64,000 nucleotides of DNA from Marinobacter sp. ATCH36. GTDB taxonomy: Bacteria > Pseudomonadota > Gammaproteobacteria > Pseudomonadales > Oleiphilaceae. The position numbers and the translations under genes were made by a program. Below are positions 47,090 through 54,770 of the stretch, piece by piece; the first letter of the stretch is position 1; every line of letters begins with the position of its first letter. Location: contig NZ_JAMJPL010000001.1 of assembly GCF_023555055.1 (NCBI RefSeq), forward strand, positions 1,364,001 through 1,428,000. The letters run 5' to 3'. The notes beneath the pieces were generated by a model, which was not told the origin of the DNA, ran no database searches, and saw only the letters and a list, made by a program, of their open reading frames with translations.

Positions 47090-47947
47090 ATGACAAAGTC
47101 CAACACCAATCCCCTGCATCGGGCGCTGTATCGCATTCTGCGCCCCATGGCACGCTTGCTGCTCCGCAACGGCATTCCGTTTGCCGAGTTTGCGGAACTG
47201 GTCAAGCGTGCGTATGTGGATGCCGCCATGGAAGATTTCTCTGACCAGCGCAAAAAGCCGACGGATTCCCGCGCAGCGGTAATGACGGGGCTTACCCGCA
47301 AGGAAGTGAAAAAACAGCGTGAGATTTTGGCAGGTGAACATGAAGGTAATCGTGGTGCGAGGCATGAAAATCGTGCTTCACGGGTGGTTTCCGGTTGGGT
47401 TCACGACGCCGCATTCCAGACCAGTGATGGCCAGCCTGCACAATTGCCGTTTGACGGCCCGCTGAGCTTCAGCGAACTGGTAAAACGCTACAGCGGAGAT
47501 ATGACGCCACGGGCGGTTCTGGAAGAGCTACTTCGGGTAGGTGTTGTGGCAACGGAAGGTTCGGGACATCTGGAGTTGCGCCAAAGGGCCTATGTGCCGA
47601 TCGGTGACAGCGAAGAAATGCTCCAGATCTTCGGCGAGGACGTATCCGATCTTATAGCGACCATTGATCATAATCTCACAGGGAGCGAAGCCGACAGCCA
47701 GCCCCTGTTTCAGAGAACACTGGTATACAACAACATACCTCCGGAAGTCATGGCACGCTGGCGCCGTTTCGCGGCGCAACAGGCCCAGTCCATGCTCGAG
47801 CAGATGGACAAATGGCTTGGTCCCCATGACCGGGACATCGCCAGCCATGGCGAAGGCAAGTCCGAGGGGGATGCGGTAAGAACCGGAGTGGGAATTTTCT
47901 ACTTTGAAGAACCGGTTCAGCCAGATATCGATGGAGAACAGAAATGA
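47090..47947 (+). CDS. DUF6502 protein, putative DNA-binding regulator
   Basis: The 285-residue protein starts with the family pattern LHRALYRILRPMARLLLRNGIPFAEFAELVKRAYVD. Residues about 58-77 (SRAAVMTGLTRKEVKKQRE) look like a helix-turn-helix with a recognition helix. The middle part has a second helical module ending LELRQRAYVP, and the C-terminal third resembles an uncharacterised ligand or dimer domain. DUF6502 has no assigned function. Its position between two DUF5666 genes and the operators at 45437-45478 and 47071-47086 suggest that it controls the cluster. The start codon directly follows operator 3 with no visible Shine-Dalgarno. Confidence 0.75.
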   Translation: MTKSNTNPLHRALYRILRPMARLLLRNGIPFAEFAELVKRAYVDAAMEDFSDQRKKPTDSRAAVMTGLTRKEVKKQREILAGEHEGNRGARHENRASRVVSGWVHDAAFQTSDGQPAQLPFDGPLSFSELVKRYSGDMTPRAVLEELLRVGVVATEGSGHLELRQRAYVPIGDSEEMLQIFGEDVSDLIATIDHNLTGSEADSQPLFQRTLVYNNIPPEVMARWRRFAAQQAQSMLEQMDKWLGPHDRDIASHGEGKSEGDAVRTGVGIFYFEEPVQPDIDGEQK

Positions 47948-48339
47948 CAAATTCCGGAGTCTGTTCACACACCGGACACTGCTGGCAGCCAACCGAGCTG
48001 GTCATTACGCTTCTATCCGCCAGCGCAAGAGAAGTGGTCCGACAATGGATCAGCTGCAATCGGTTTCTGGATGCCAATAACGAACCCACGCTTCTGTCCA
48101 CGGCAAGTACAGAAAAGACTGGTTTTACGGCTCTCGTCAACCAGGTGAATTGTGACCTTGCGCCGGCTGTCATTTTTAATGAATTACTTCGTAAGGGAAT
48201 TGTCGAACAGCATGAAAGTGGCTGCCTTCTGCTACGCCGCAGCGCCTATGTTCCGGACCTGCCATATAAGGGCGATGCCTTCGCAATGACAGAAGAGCCG
48301 GAAGTGGCTCCTCGCAGACGCCGTAACGATCAAATATAA
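47944..48339 (+). CDS. shortened DUF6502-like paralogue
   Basis: The 131-residue protein aligns by eye with the middle of its upstream neighbour: EVVRQWISCNRFLDAN and FNELLRKGIVEQHESGCLLLRRSAYVP match RVVSGWVHDAAFQTSD and LEELLRVGVVATEGSGHLELRQRAYVP. It lacks the N-terminal helix-turn-helix and the C-terminal third. It has four cysteines, three of them early (C7, C13, C43). Overlap with the upstream stop is ATGA, so translation is coupled. It may be a modulator or dominant partner of the longer protein. A decayed gene is possible, but the frame is intact. Confidence 0.7.
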   Translation: MTNSGVCSHTGHCWQPTELVITLLSASAREVVRQWISCNRFLDANNEPTLLSTASTEKTGFTALVNQVNCDLAPAVIFNELLRKGIVEQHESGCLLLRRSAYVPDLPYKGDAFAMTEEPEVAPRRRRNDQI

Positions 48340-48377
48340 ATAATGTTGGCCCCGTCGCTGGCCAGGGAGAAACATAC

Positions 48378-49952
48378 ATGAACCCGAAATCCATCCAATC
48401 AGCTACCCGATTCTCGTTGAGCGCATTGGCGATTGGCGTCCTTGCGGCCTGCGGCGGAGGCGGTGGAAGTGGGGACAGCATTGGTGTCGCCGATGGCGGC
48501 ATCCGCGGGACTGGTTCCAGCGTTGGGCCGGTTTCCGGGTTTGGTAGTGTGTTTGTGAATGGGGTTCGGTTTGAAACGGATGGCAACGTCACAAGCGATG
48601 ACGGCATCACGATAGAAGATGAGCTCAGCGAGGGAATGATTCTGCGCATAGAGGGCGAATGGCGCGAGGATGATCAGGGTACGGCGGACGAGGTCGAGTA
48701 TGACGATACGCTTCGGGGTGTTATTGATGATGTGTCTTTGGGAACCTCGAGCACTGATGAACTTGTAGAATTAACGGTGCTTGCCCAGACAGTCGTTGTT
48801 ACAAGACGAACCGTCATTGAGGGGATGACTTTCGATCAGCTTCTTCAGGGTAATGGTGAAGAGACCAGCATCAGGGTCAGTGCATGGCGCCAGGTCGACG
48901 GCAAATTCCGTGCAAGTTATCTCGGTGTTATTGCGGATACGGCAGAAGATGTTGAACTCGAAGGAGCCATTGACCAGAACTCAATTGAGGACGGCCGCTT
49001 TACCATCAATGGTGTCGAAATAAACTACGATGCTGCTGTTGATTTTGAAGGCGGTCTCTCTCCGGATGACCTCCAAGAAGGCGTATTTTTTGAAGTTGAG
49101 GGGGATTTCTCATCAGGAGTCCTTCTGGCGCGACAGATCGATAGAGACGATTTTCGACGGTACCAGCAGGGTAGCAGTGAGGGGGATATTGAGTTTACCG
49201 GTACGATTCAGCAACCGTTCGTGTCATCCGGAGGCGGAAATCAGATCGGTGAGTTCTCTGCCAGCGGCCTGACGGTTCAGGTTTCCGATGAAACTGAGTT
49301 TGAGGATGGGCTCACTCCCAGCGATCTTACAGAGGGAATCCTTGTGCAGGTGGAGGGACAGTTCGATTCTGCCGGCAATGTCGTGGCAGAAGAAATTGAG
49401 CTGCGTGAGGCCAATGCTGAAGTGGAAGGTGTAATCACGGATGGGTCGATAAACCTGATGACGCGATCTTTTGAGGTAGGCGGTGTAGAAATTCGGGTGA
49501 CGCCTTTAACGATTATTTCTGATGATGAAAATGATGACGACGACCCACGAATTACGCTCGGCGACCTCTTCGACGGTGACGAGTTGGAAATTGAAGGGAT
49601 TGAGCGGATAGAGCGAAGCAACAATGAGAATGTGTTTCTCGAAGCCCTCAGAATCGAGCGTGAGGAAGAGGATGACAACGAGGGTGATGGCGATGAGTCC
49701 GATGGTTTTGAGCTGAAAGGGAAAGTTCGAGACATCGATTTCAATTCAATCACCGTACTCGGCGTAAGGATGTTCGCAGAGAGCAATGCATTTGAGGACA
49801 ACGACCGGTCAAAAATCGAGGAATTATTTAACCCACTAACCGATGAGTTTCCGATTGTTGAGGTAGACTATGAGCCAGCCAATGTAGGACCGTATCCATA
49901 CAGAGCTACGGACATCGAACTCACAGAAGACGACGAAAATGACGATGATTGA
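48378..49952 (+). CDS. second DUF5666-repeat lipoprotein, acidic
   Basis: The 524-residue protein mirrors the one at 45550-47007: lipobox cysteine 25 in VLAACGGGG, the signature VSGFGSVFVNGVRFET, YDDTLRG, VSAWR and several beta repeats with FEVEGDF or VQVEGQF strands. It is rich in Asp and Glu and ends EDDENDDD. CAGGGAGAA precedes the ATG 7 bases away. No TGGGA-N6-TCCCA site lies just before it, and the 38-base gap suggests co-transcription with the DUF6502 pair. Substrate or partner is unknown. Confidence 0.85.
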   Translation: MNPKSIQSATRFSLSALAIGVLAACGGGGGSGDSIGVADGGIRGTGSSVGPVSGFGSVFVNGVRFETDGNVTSDDGITIEDELSEGMILRIEGEWREDDQGTADEVEYDDTLRGVIDDVSLGTSSTDELVELTVLAQTVVVTRRTVIEGMTFDQLLQGNGEETSIRVSAWRQVDGKFRASYLGVIADTAEDVELEGAIDQNSIEDGRFTINGVEINYDAAVDFEGGLSPDDLQEGVFFEVEGDFSSGVLLARQIDRDDFRRYQQGSSEGDIEFTGTIQQPFVSSGGGNQIGEFSASGLTVQVSDETEFEDGLTPSDLTEGILVQVEGQFDSAGNVVAEEIELREANAEVEGVITDGSINLMTRSFEVGGVEIRVTPLTIISDDENDDDDPRITLGDLFDGDELEIEGIERIERSNNENVFLEALRIEREEEDDNEGDGDESDGFELKGKVRDIDFNSITVLGVRMFAESNAFEDNDRSKIEELFNPLTDEFPIVEVDYEPANVGPYPYRATDIELTEDDENDDD

Positions 49953-50020
49953 TAGTAATCAAAGAGCTATGCACCGGTTGCCCCAAGGGGCAGCCGGCGC
50001 AAATGCCGACTAAAATCGCC

Positions 50021-50986
50021 CTACACATCAAGCCGGGAGCGCGCCTCCTTGTACTCCTTGGTAATCCTCTCAACTAGCTCATTGACAGGAACAACGTCCG
50101 TAATCTGGCTCACCCCCTGGCCAGCCGACCAAACCGTCTTCCAGGCCTTTGCCTCGTCATTCACCGGCTTGAGTTTTTCACCGTAGTCGAGCTTGCCGGC
50201 CTCGTTCAGCTTGTCCATCGGGTAGCCGGCCGCTTCCAGGCTCTGGCGCATGAAGTTGGCGGGTATGCCCGAAACTGCCGGGGTGTGAATGATGTCGCCG
50301 GAGACCGCCTCAATAATCATGTTCTGGTAAGCCGCTTCCGCCTTGGATTCCGTGGTGTTGATGAATCGGGTGCCCATGTAGCACAGGTCAGCACCCATAG
50401 CCTGGGCGGCGAGAATGTCTTCGCCTTTGGAGAGCCCGCCGGCAAGCAGGATAACTCCGTCGAACACTTCGCGAATTTCATGCACCAACACGAACGGGTT
50501 GATGGTGCCGGCGTGGCCGCCTGCGCCCGCTGAAACTGCGATAATGCCGTCCACTCCGGCTTCCGCCGCCTTGCGGGCGTGTTTCTGGTTGGTTACGTCG
50601 TGGAACACCAGGCCGCCATAGCTGTGCACGGCTTCAGTTACGCGGGTTGCAGCACCGAGAGAAGTGATCACAATGGGCACCTGGTGTTTCACGCAAAGCT
50701 CCAGGTCCGCTTCCCAACGTGGGTTGGTGCGGTGAACGATCAGGTTTACGGCGTAGGGTGCAATTTTCTGGTCCGGGTGGGTCTGGCGGAGGTCCTCCAG
50801 TCCCTCGTTCATCTGAATCACCCACTCTTCAAACGCTTCACTGGTGCGCTGGTTCAAGGCGGGGAAACTGCCGACGATGCCCTGCTTGCAGCAGGCAAGC
50901 GCCATCTCCGGCCCGGAGATCAGGAACATGGGGGCTGCCACCAGTGGCAGACTCAGCGACGACTTCAGTGATTCAGGTAACGCCAT
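50021..50986 (-). CDS. nitronate monooxygenase (2-nitropropane dioxygenase family)
   Basis: The 321-residue FMN enzyme has the family blocks LPLVAAPMFLISGPEMALACC (N-terminus), SLGAATRVTEAVH, the catalytic-type histidine in LVFHDVTNQKHARKA, GAGGHAG and MGADLCYMGTRFI. It oxidises alkyl nitronates such as propionate-3-nitronate. The substrate within the broad family is uncertain; a related enoyl reductase (FabK) is a less likely alternative. It converges with the second DUF5666 gene. Confidence 0.88.
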   Translation of the reverse strand: MALPESLKSSLSLPLVAAPMFLISGPEMALACCKQGIVGSFPALNQRTSEAFEEWVIQMNEGLEDLRQTHPDQKIAPYAVNLIVHRTNPRWEADLELCVKHQVPIVITSLGAATRVTEAVHSYGGLVFHDVTNQKHARKAAEAGVDGIIAVSAGAGGHAGTINPFVLVHEIREVFDGVILLAGGLSKGEDILAAQAMGADLCYMGTRFINTTESKAEAAYQNMIIEAVSGDIIHTPAVSGIPANFMRQSLEAAGYPMDKLNEAGKLDYGEKLKPVNDEAKAWKTVWSAGQGVSQITDVVPVNELVERITKEYKEARSRLDV

Positions 50987-51094
50987 GAGAATTCCTCAGT
51001 TTTAGTTGGAACTTTTGTACGATATAAAGGATCTTAGCGTGCTCACTACCGCCTGAAAATGATTAGAAACGAATAAACAACAAGGAGCTCCACC

Positions 51095-51817
51095 ATGGGT
51101 GAAGCAAAAAGAAGAAAGGAAACCGGTGCGCCACCTCCCCGCAAGCAGAGAGATCGCAAGCCACTTTATGCCGGTATTGGCGTTATTGTTCTGGTTTTCG
51201 TTGCAGTTGGTGTCTTTTTCCTGACCGCAAGCCCGGATCCGTCATCGGATGAGCTTCCGGTTGCAGCAGCCAATGCCGATCCCTTTCCGGCGCAGCTGGA
51301 TCGCTTTGGTGTCTCAGTGGGTAGCGACGATGCCCCTGTGGTGGTGCGGGAATTCGCAGACTACCAATGTCCTGCCTGTGCTCGATTCTCAGACGCCAGC
51401 CAGCAACTGAAACAGGAGTACGTCGAGTCAGGAAAGGTACGCTTTGTATACTTCGACCTGCCTCTGCAACAACATGACAATGCCGTCCCGGCAGCCCAGG
51501 CAGCCCGCTGTGCCGGCGACCAGGGCGCCTACTGGGAAATGCACGACCAGCTGTTTGATATGCAAACAGAATGGAGTGGGTCCGGCAGCCCAGTGGATAC
51601 CTTCAGCCGCTACGCCAATGATCTGGGGCTGGAAGAGCGCAGGTTCCGCCGTTGTATGACTACCGACCTTCACGTTGAAGACATCGAGCAGAGCCGGCGC
51701 GTAGCCATGCAACTCCGTGTCACCAGCACGCCAACCGTGCTCGTCGATAACATACGCCTGACCCGACCGGGCTGGGGGCAGTTGTCAGCCGTCGTTGAGC
51801 GTGAGCTGTCCGATTAA
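51095..51817 (+). CDS. membrane-anchored DsbA-like thioredoxin-fold protein
   Basis: The 240-residue protein has a basic start (MGEAKRRKE), one membrane helix at about residues 26-44, and a periplasmic DsbA/thioredoxin domain with the CPAC active site in FADYQCPACARFSD and the cis-proline segment RVTSTPTVLVDN. It is related to DSBA-like and disulfide-isomerase proteins, but the client proteins are unknown. AAGGAG precedes the ATG. It is followed by trhO with a 123-base gap. Confidence 0.88.
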   Translation: MGEAKRRKETGAPPPRKQRDRKPLYAGIGVIVLVFVAVGVFFLTASPDPSSDELPVAAANADPFPAQLDRFGVSVGSDDAPVVVREFADYQCPACARFSDASQQLKQEYVESGKVRFVYFDLPLQQHDNAVPAAQAARCAGDQGAYWEMHDQLFDMQTEWSGSGSPVDTFSRYANDLGLEERRFRRCMTTDLHVEDIEQSRRVAMQLRVTSTPTVLVDNIRLTRPGWGQLSAVVERELSD

Positions 51818-51940
51818 GCGCAGTAACTCCCTGTAATACTCTCCCGGGGCCGAATTCGTTAGAATGGCGGCCTCGCGCCTTTGGGCGATTATTAACCATG
51901 CTCCGGATTTACGGTCCGGCCCGCTGGAGAAACCAGACAC

Positions 51941-52951
51941 ATGAGCCAGGATGTTGTTGTCTGCGCGCTATACAAGTTCGCAGTTCTGAATGATTACAAA
52001 ACCCTTCGCCAGCCGCTGCTGGAGCTGATGCTTGAGAAAGACGTGCACGGCACCTTGCTGCTGGCCCGCGAAGGCATCAACGGTACTATCGCAGGCAGCC
52101 GTGAGGGTGTGGATGCGATAAGGAATTGGCTGGATGCCGATGAGCGGTTTGAGGGTATTGATTACAAGGAGTCCTTCGTGGATATCCAGCCTTTCAAGCG
52201 CACCAAGGTGAAGCTGAAAAAAGAGATTGTCACCATGGGCGTGGAAGGCATTGATCCGAAGCGCATTGTGGGCACTTATGTGGATCCGAAAGAGTGGAAT
52301 GATCTGATCTCCGACCCGGACGTAATGGTTGTCGATACCCGCAACCAGTATGAAGTAGAAATCGGAACATTCAGGAATGCCAGAAACCCGGCCACGGATA
52401 CGTTCCGGGAGTTCCCGGAATACGTGAAAGAAAACCTGGACCCGTCAAAACACAGAAAAGTGGCGATGTTCTGTACCGGGGGCATCCGGTGCGAAAAGTC
52501 CACGGCATTTCTGAAAGAGCAGGGCTTTGATGAGGTTTATCACCTCAGGGGTGGCATCCTCCGGTACCTGGAAGAAGTTCCGGAAGCAGAGAGCCTGTGG
52601 CACGGTGAGTGCTTCGTGTTTGATGACCGGGTAACGGTGAATCATAAGCTGGAGCGGGGTGAGTACGACCAGTGCCATGCCTGCCGCCGGCCAATTACCG
52701 AGGAAGATAAGCAGCGCCCGGAGTACGAGCAGGGCGTGAGCTGCCATCGCTGTATCGATTCGCTGACGGCAGAGCAGAAAGCCCGCTTTGCCGAGCGTGA
52801 GCGCCAGATGCGACTGGCCGAGAAGCGGGGCGAAGCGCATGTGGGTGGCGAAGCTGCGCTGATCATTGCGGAGCGAAAGGCCCGAAAAAAGGCAGAGCGC
52901 GAACAGCAGGCCCGAAAAAGCGCCATGGGCGAGCGTGGTGCCAAATCCTGA
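51941..52951 (+). CDS. trhO: tRNA uridine(34) hydroxylase, rhodanese family
   Basis: The 336-residue protein has the N-terminal [14 protein letters not shown] block, a rhodanese domain with catalytic C178 in [11 protein letters not shown], and a C-terminal zinc-ribbon-like part with two CxxC pairs (CHAC and CHRC). TrhO (formerly YceA) oxidises U34 of tRNA to 5-hydroxyuridine using O2. Length and domain order match the family. Confidence 0.93.
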   Translation: MSQDVVVCALYKFAVLNDYKTLRQPLLELMLEKDVHGTLLLAREGINGTIAGSREGVDAIRNWLDADERFEGIDYKESFVDIQPFKRTKVKLKKEIVTMGVEGIDPKRIVGTYVDPKEWNDLISDPDVMVVDTRNQYEVEIGTFRNARNPATDTFREFPEYVKENLDPSKHRKVAMFCTGGIRCEKSTAFLKEQGFDEVYHLRGGILRYLEEVPEAESLWHGECFVFDDRVTVNHKLERGEYDQCHACRRPITEEDKQRPEYEQGVSCHRCIDSLTAEQKARFAERERQMRLAEKRGEAHVGGEAALIIAERKARKKAEREQQARKSAMGERGAKS

Positions 52952-52972
52952 TCATAAAAACTGGGAGATTTC

Positions 52973-53704
52973 ATGCGGTTCAGAACGACCCCTGCGATTG
53001 TATTGCTGGCCCTGTCACCGATGGTGTTCGCCGAGGATTTTGATGGCTGGGAAGGCGAAGGCGAAGCTGGTGTTCTGATAACCTCCGGCAACACCGAGGA
53101 AACCAACATTAATAGCCGTCTCGCGCTGATGTACGAGGAAGCCGAGTGGCGTCACTCCGGCGAGTTCCGCTCTGCCTATTCGGAATCAGACGATGAGACG
53201 ACGGCCGAGAAATACCGGGGTAATCTGCAATCCGACTACAAGTTCGAGGGCAGCCAGTACCTTTTTGTCCGGGGCGCCTACGAGGATGATCGCTTCTCCG
53301 GGTATGATTTTCAGTCAACCCTGACCACCGGTTACGGTAACCGGGTATGGCAGCGCGGCGACCGCTCCTTCCTCGATCTTTCAGCCGGTCTTGGTTACCG
53401 GTTCAACAAATTGGAAGAGCCTGATTCAGACGGCAACCGGGACGAAGAAGAAGCCATCGCCCGGCTGGCGGGCCAGTTCGACTATGGCCTGTCTGAAAAT
53501 GCCCTGTTTCGTCAGAAGCTGAGCACTGAAATCGGCCTGGATGAAAACAACACCGTCACAGAGTCTGAAACCTCTGTTCAGGCGACGGTTGTCGGTAACC
53601 TGTCAATGAAAGTGGCCTACCTGGTACAGCATGTATCGGATGAGCCTGAGGGTTCAGACGACACCGATACCGAAATCTCGCTGTCACTGCTGTACGGTTT
53701 CTGA
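52973..53704 (+). CDS. DUF481 outer-membrane barrel protein
   Basis: The 243-residue protein has a signal peptide (MRFRTTPAIVLLALSPMVFA) and alternating beta-strands such as GEAGVLITSGNTEETNINSRLALMYE, ending in a C-terminal aromatic (LLYGF). This fits the DUF481/YdiY salt-induced outer membrane family. It follows trhO after 21 bases. Confidence 0.87.
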   Translation: MRFRTTPAIVLLALSPMVFAEDFDGWEGEGEAGVLITSGNTEETNINSRLALMYEEAEWRHSGEFRSAYSESDDETTAEKYRGNLQSDYKFEGSQYLFVRGAYEDDRFSGYDFQSTLTTGYGNRVWQRGDRSFLDLSAGLGYRFNKLEEPDSDGNRDEEEAIARLAGQFDYGLSENALFRQKLSTEIGLDENNTVTESETSVQATVVGNLSMKVAYLVQHVSDEPEGSDDTDTEISLSLLYGF

Positions 53705-53716
53705 TGTGGGCTGGCG

Positions 53717-54664
53717 CTAGACCCGGTTCCTGAGCCCCAGCTCGTCCGGGTAAGGCGTCAGGTACTTCTGGGTATGCAGGTAGTCCACCGGCTCCCGCCG
53801 CTGGGCCATCCGCAGCAGCGTCATCGGCACGACCAACGGTATTTCGCCCCGGTGGTAAGCCTCGACCTGCTCCATCAGTACCTTGCGGTCCTCATTCGCC
53901 ATGGAATCCCGCAGGTAGCCCATCAGATGCTGCATGGCATTGACGTGTGAGCCACGGCTGACCCGCTGGGCCATTGCTTCCATGAACGCAGTGATGTATC
54001 GGTCGGCGATGTCTTTCAACGGTTCCGATTTCAGATCCCCAAGCATCGGGCCGAGCTGGCGGTAGATTCTCTCGGAGTGAGCCAGCAGCTGGAATTTGTG
54101 GCGGGTGTGGAACTCGATCAGGGCGCGGGCAGTGAGGTTTTCACCGGCGACGTTCTGCATCCAGTCGTCGTAGGCAAACACGCGTTCAATGAAATTCTCC
54201 CGCAGCGTGTCATCGTTCAGCCGGCCCTCTTCCTCCACCGGCATCAGCGGGTACTGGCGCATGAGTGCCTCGGCAAACAGGCCACGGCCGTCGCGGCGAA
54301 TCACATTGCCGTCAGCGTTGTGTACCTTGATCCGTTCCATGCCACAACTCGGTGACTTCGCCATCAGGATGTACCCCCGAAGGTCTGCCAGTGTCGGCAT
54401 TACCTGGTCGATGAACTCCTGCATGGCATCGGTATGGTCCGCCGTGCCTTTGGATTCGATCAGTTTGAGCCCGTCCTGGTATTCGCGCAGGTGGATAGCG
54501 GGCCTGGGCACGCCGAGCCCCGCCTCCAGTTCCGGGCAGATGGAGCGGAAATCAAAATGACGGGAGAGTACCTGGGTGCAGAAGCGGGAATGTTTGTGGC
54601 CGCCGTCATGGCGAACTTCCTTGCCCAGCAGGCAGGTGCTGATACCAACGGGAATGCCTGTCAC
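53717..54664 (-). CDS. YbgA-like protein (DUF523 + DUF1722)
   Basis: The 315-residue protein has an N-terminal DUF523 domain (GISTCLLGKEVRHDGGHKHS, SPSCGM with conserved cysteines) and a C-terminal DUF1722 domain (HTRHKFQLLAHSE). This is the YbgA fusion, sometimes linked to photolyase or 2-thiouracil metabolism. The GTG at 54664 is preferred, with GGAG 7 bases upstream; an earlier GTG at 54709 is also in frame. It converges with the DUF481 gene. Confidence 0.87.
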   Translation of the reverse strand: MTGIPVGISTCLLGKEVRHDGGHKHSRFCTQVLSRHFDFRSICPELEAGLGVPRPAIHLREYQDGLKLIESKGTADHTDAMQEFIDQVMPTLADLRGYILMAKSPSCGMERIKVHNADGNVIRRDGRGLFAEALMRQYPLMPVEEEGRLNDDTLRENFIERVFAYDDWMQNVAGENLTARALIEFHTRHKFQLLAHSERIYRQLGPMLGDLKSEPLKDIADRYITAFMEAMAQRVSRGSHVNAMQHLMGYLRDSMANEDRKVLMEQVEAYHRGEIPLVVPMTLLRMAQRREPVDYLHTQKYLTPYPDELGLRNRV

Positions 54665-54770
54665 AGTCTGTCTCCGGATTGAAAAGGTACCTGATAGGTA
54701 CGTTTTCACAGTCTAAACCGATCATCTCTGTTGGTGAAAGTAATGCGTTGGAGGTGTGCCGTTGATCGGG

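Noticed and set aside
47944..48339. Pseudogene remnant of DUF6502
   Set aside because: The frame is intact, coupled to the upstream gene by ATGA, and retains the ELLR/AYVP block, so a functional short form is more likely.
51838..51940. tRNA or small RNA in the gap before trhO
   Set aside because: GC-rich short repeats are present but no cloverleaf or clear terminator could be drawn.
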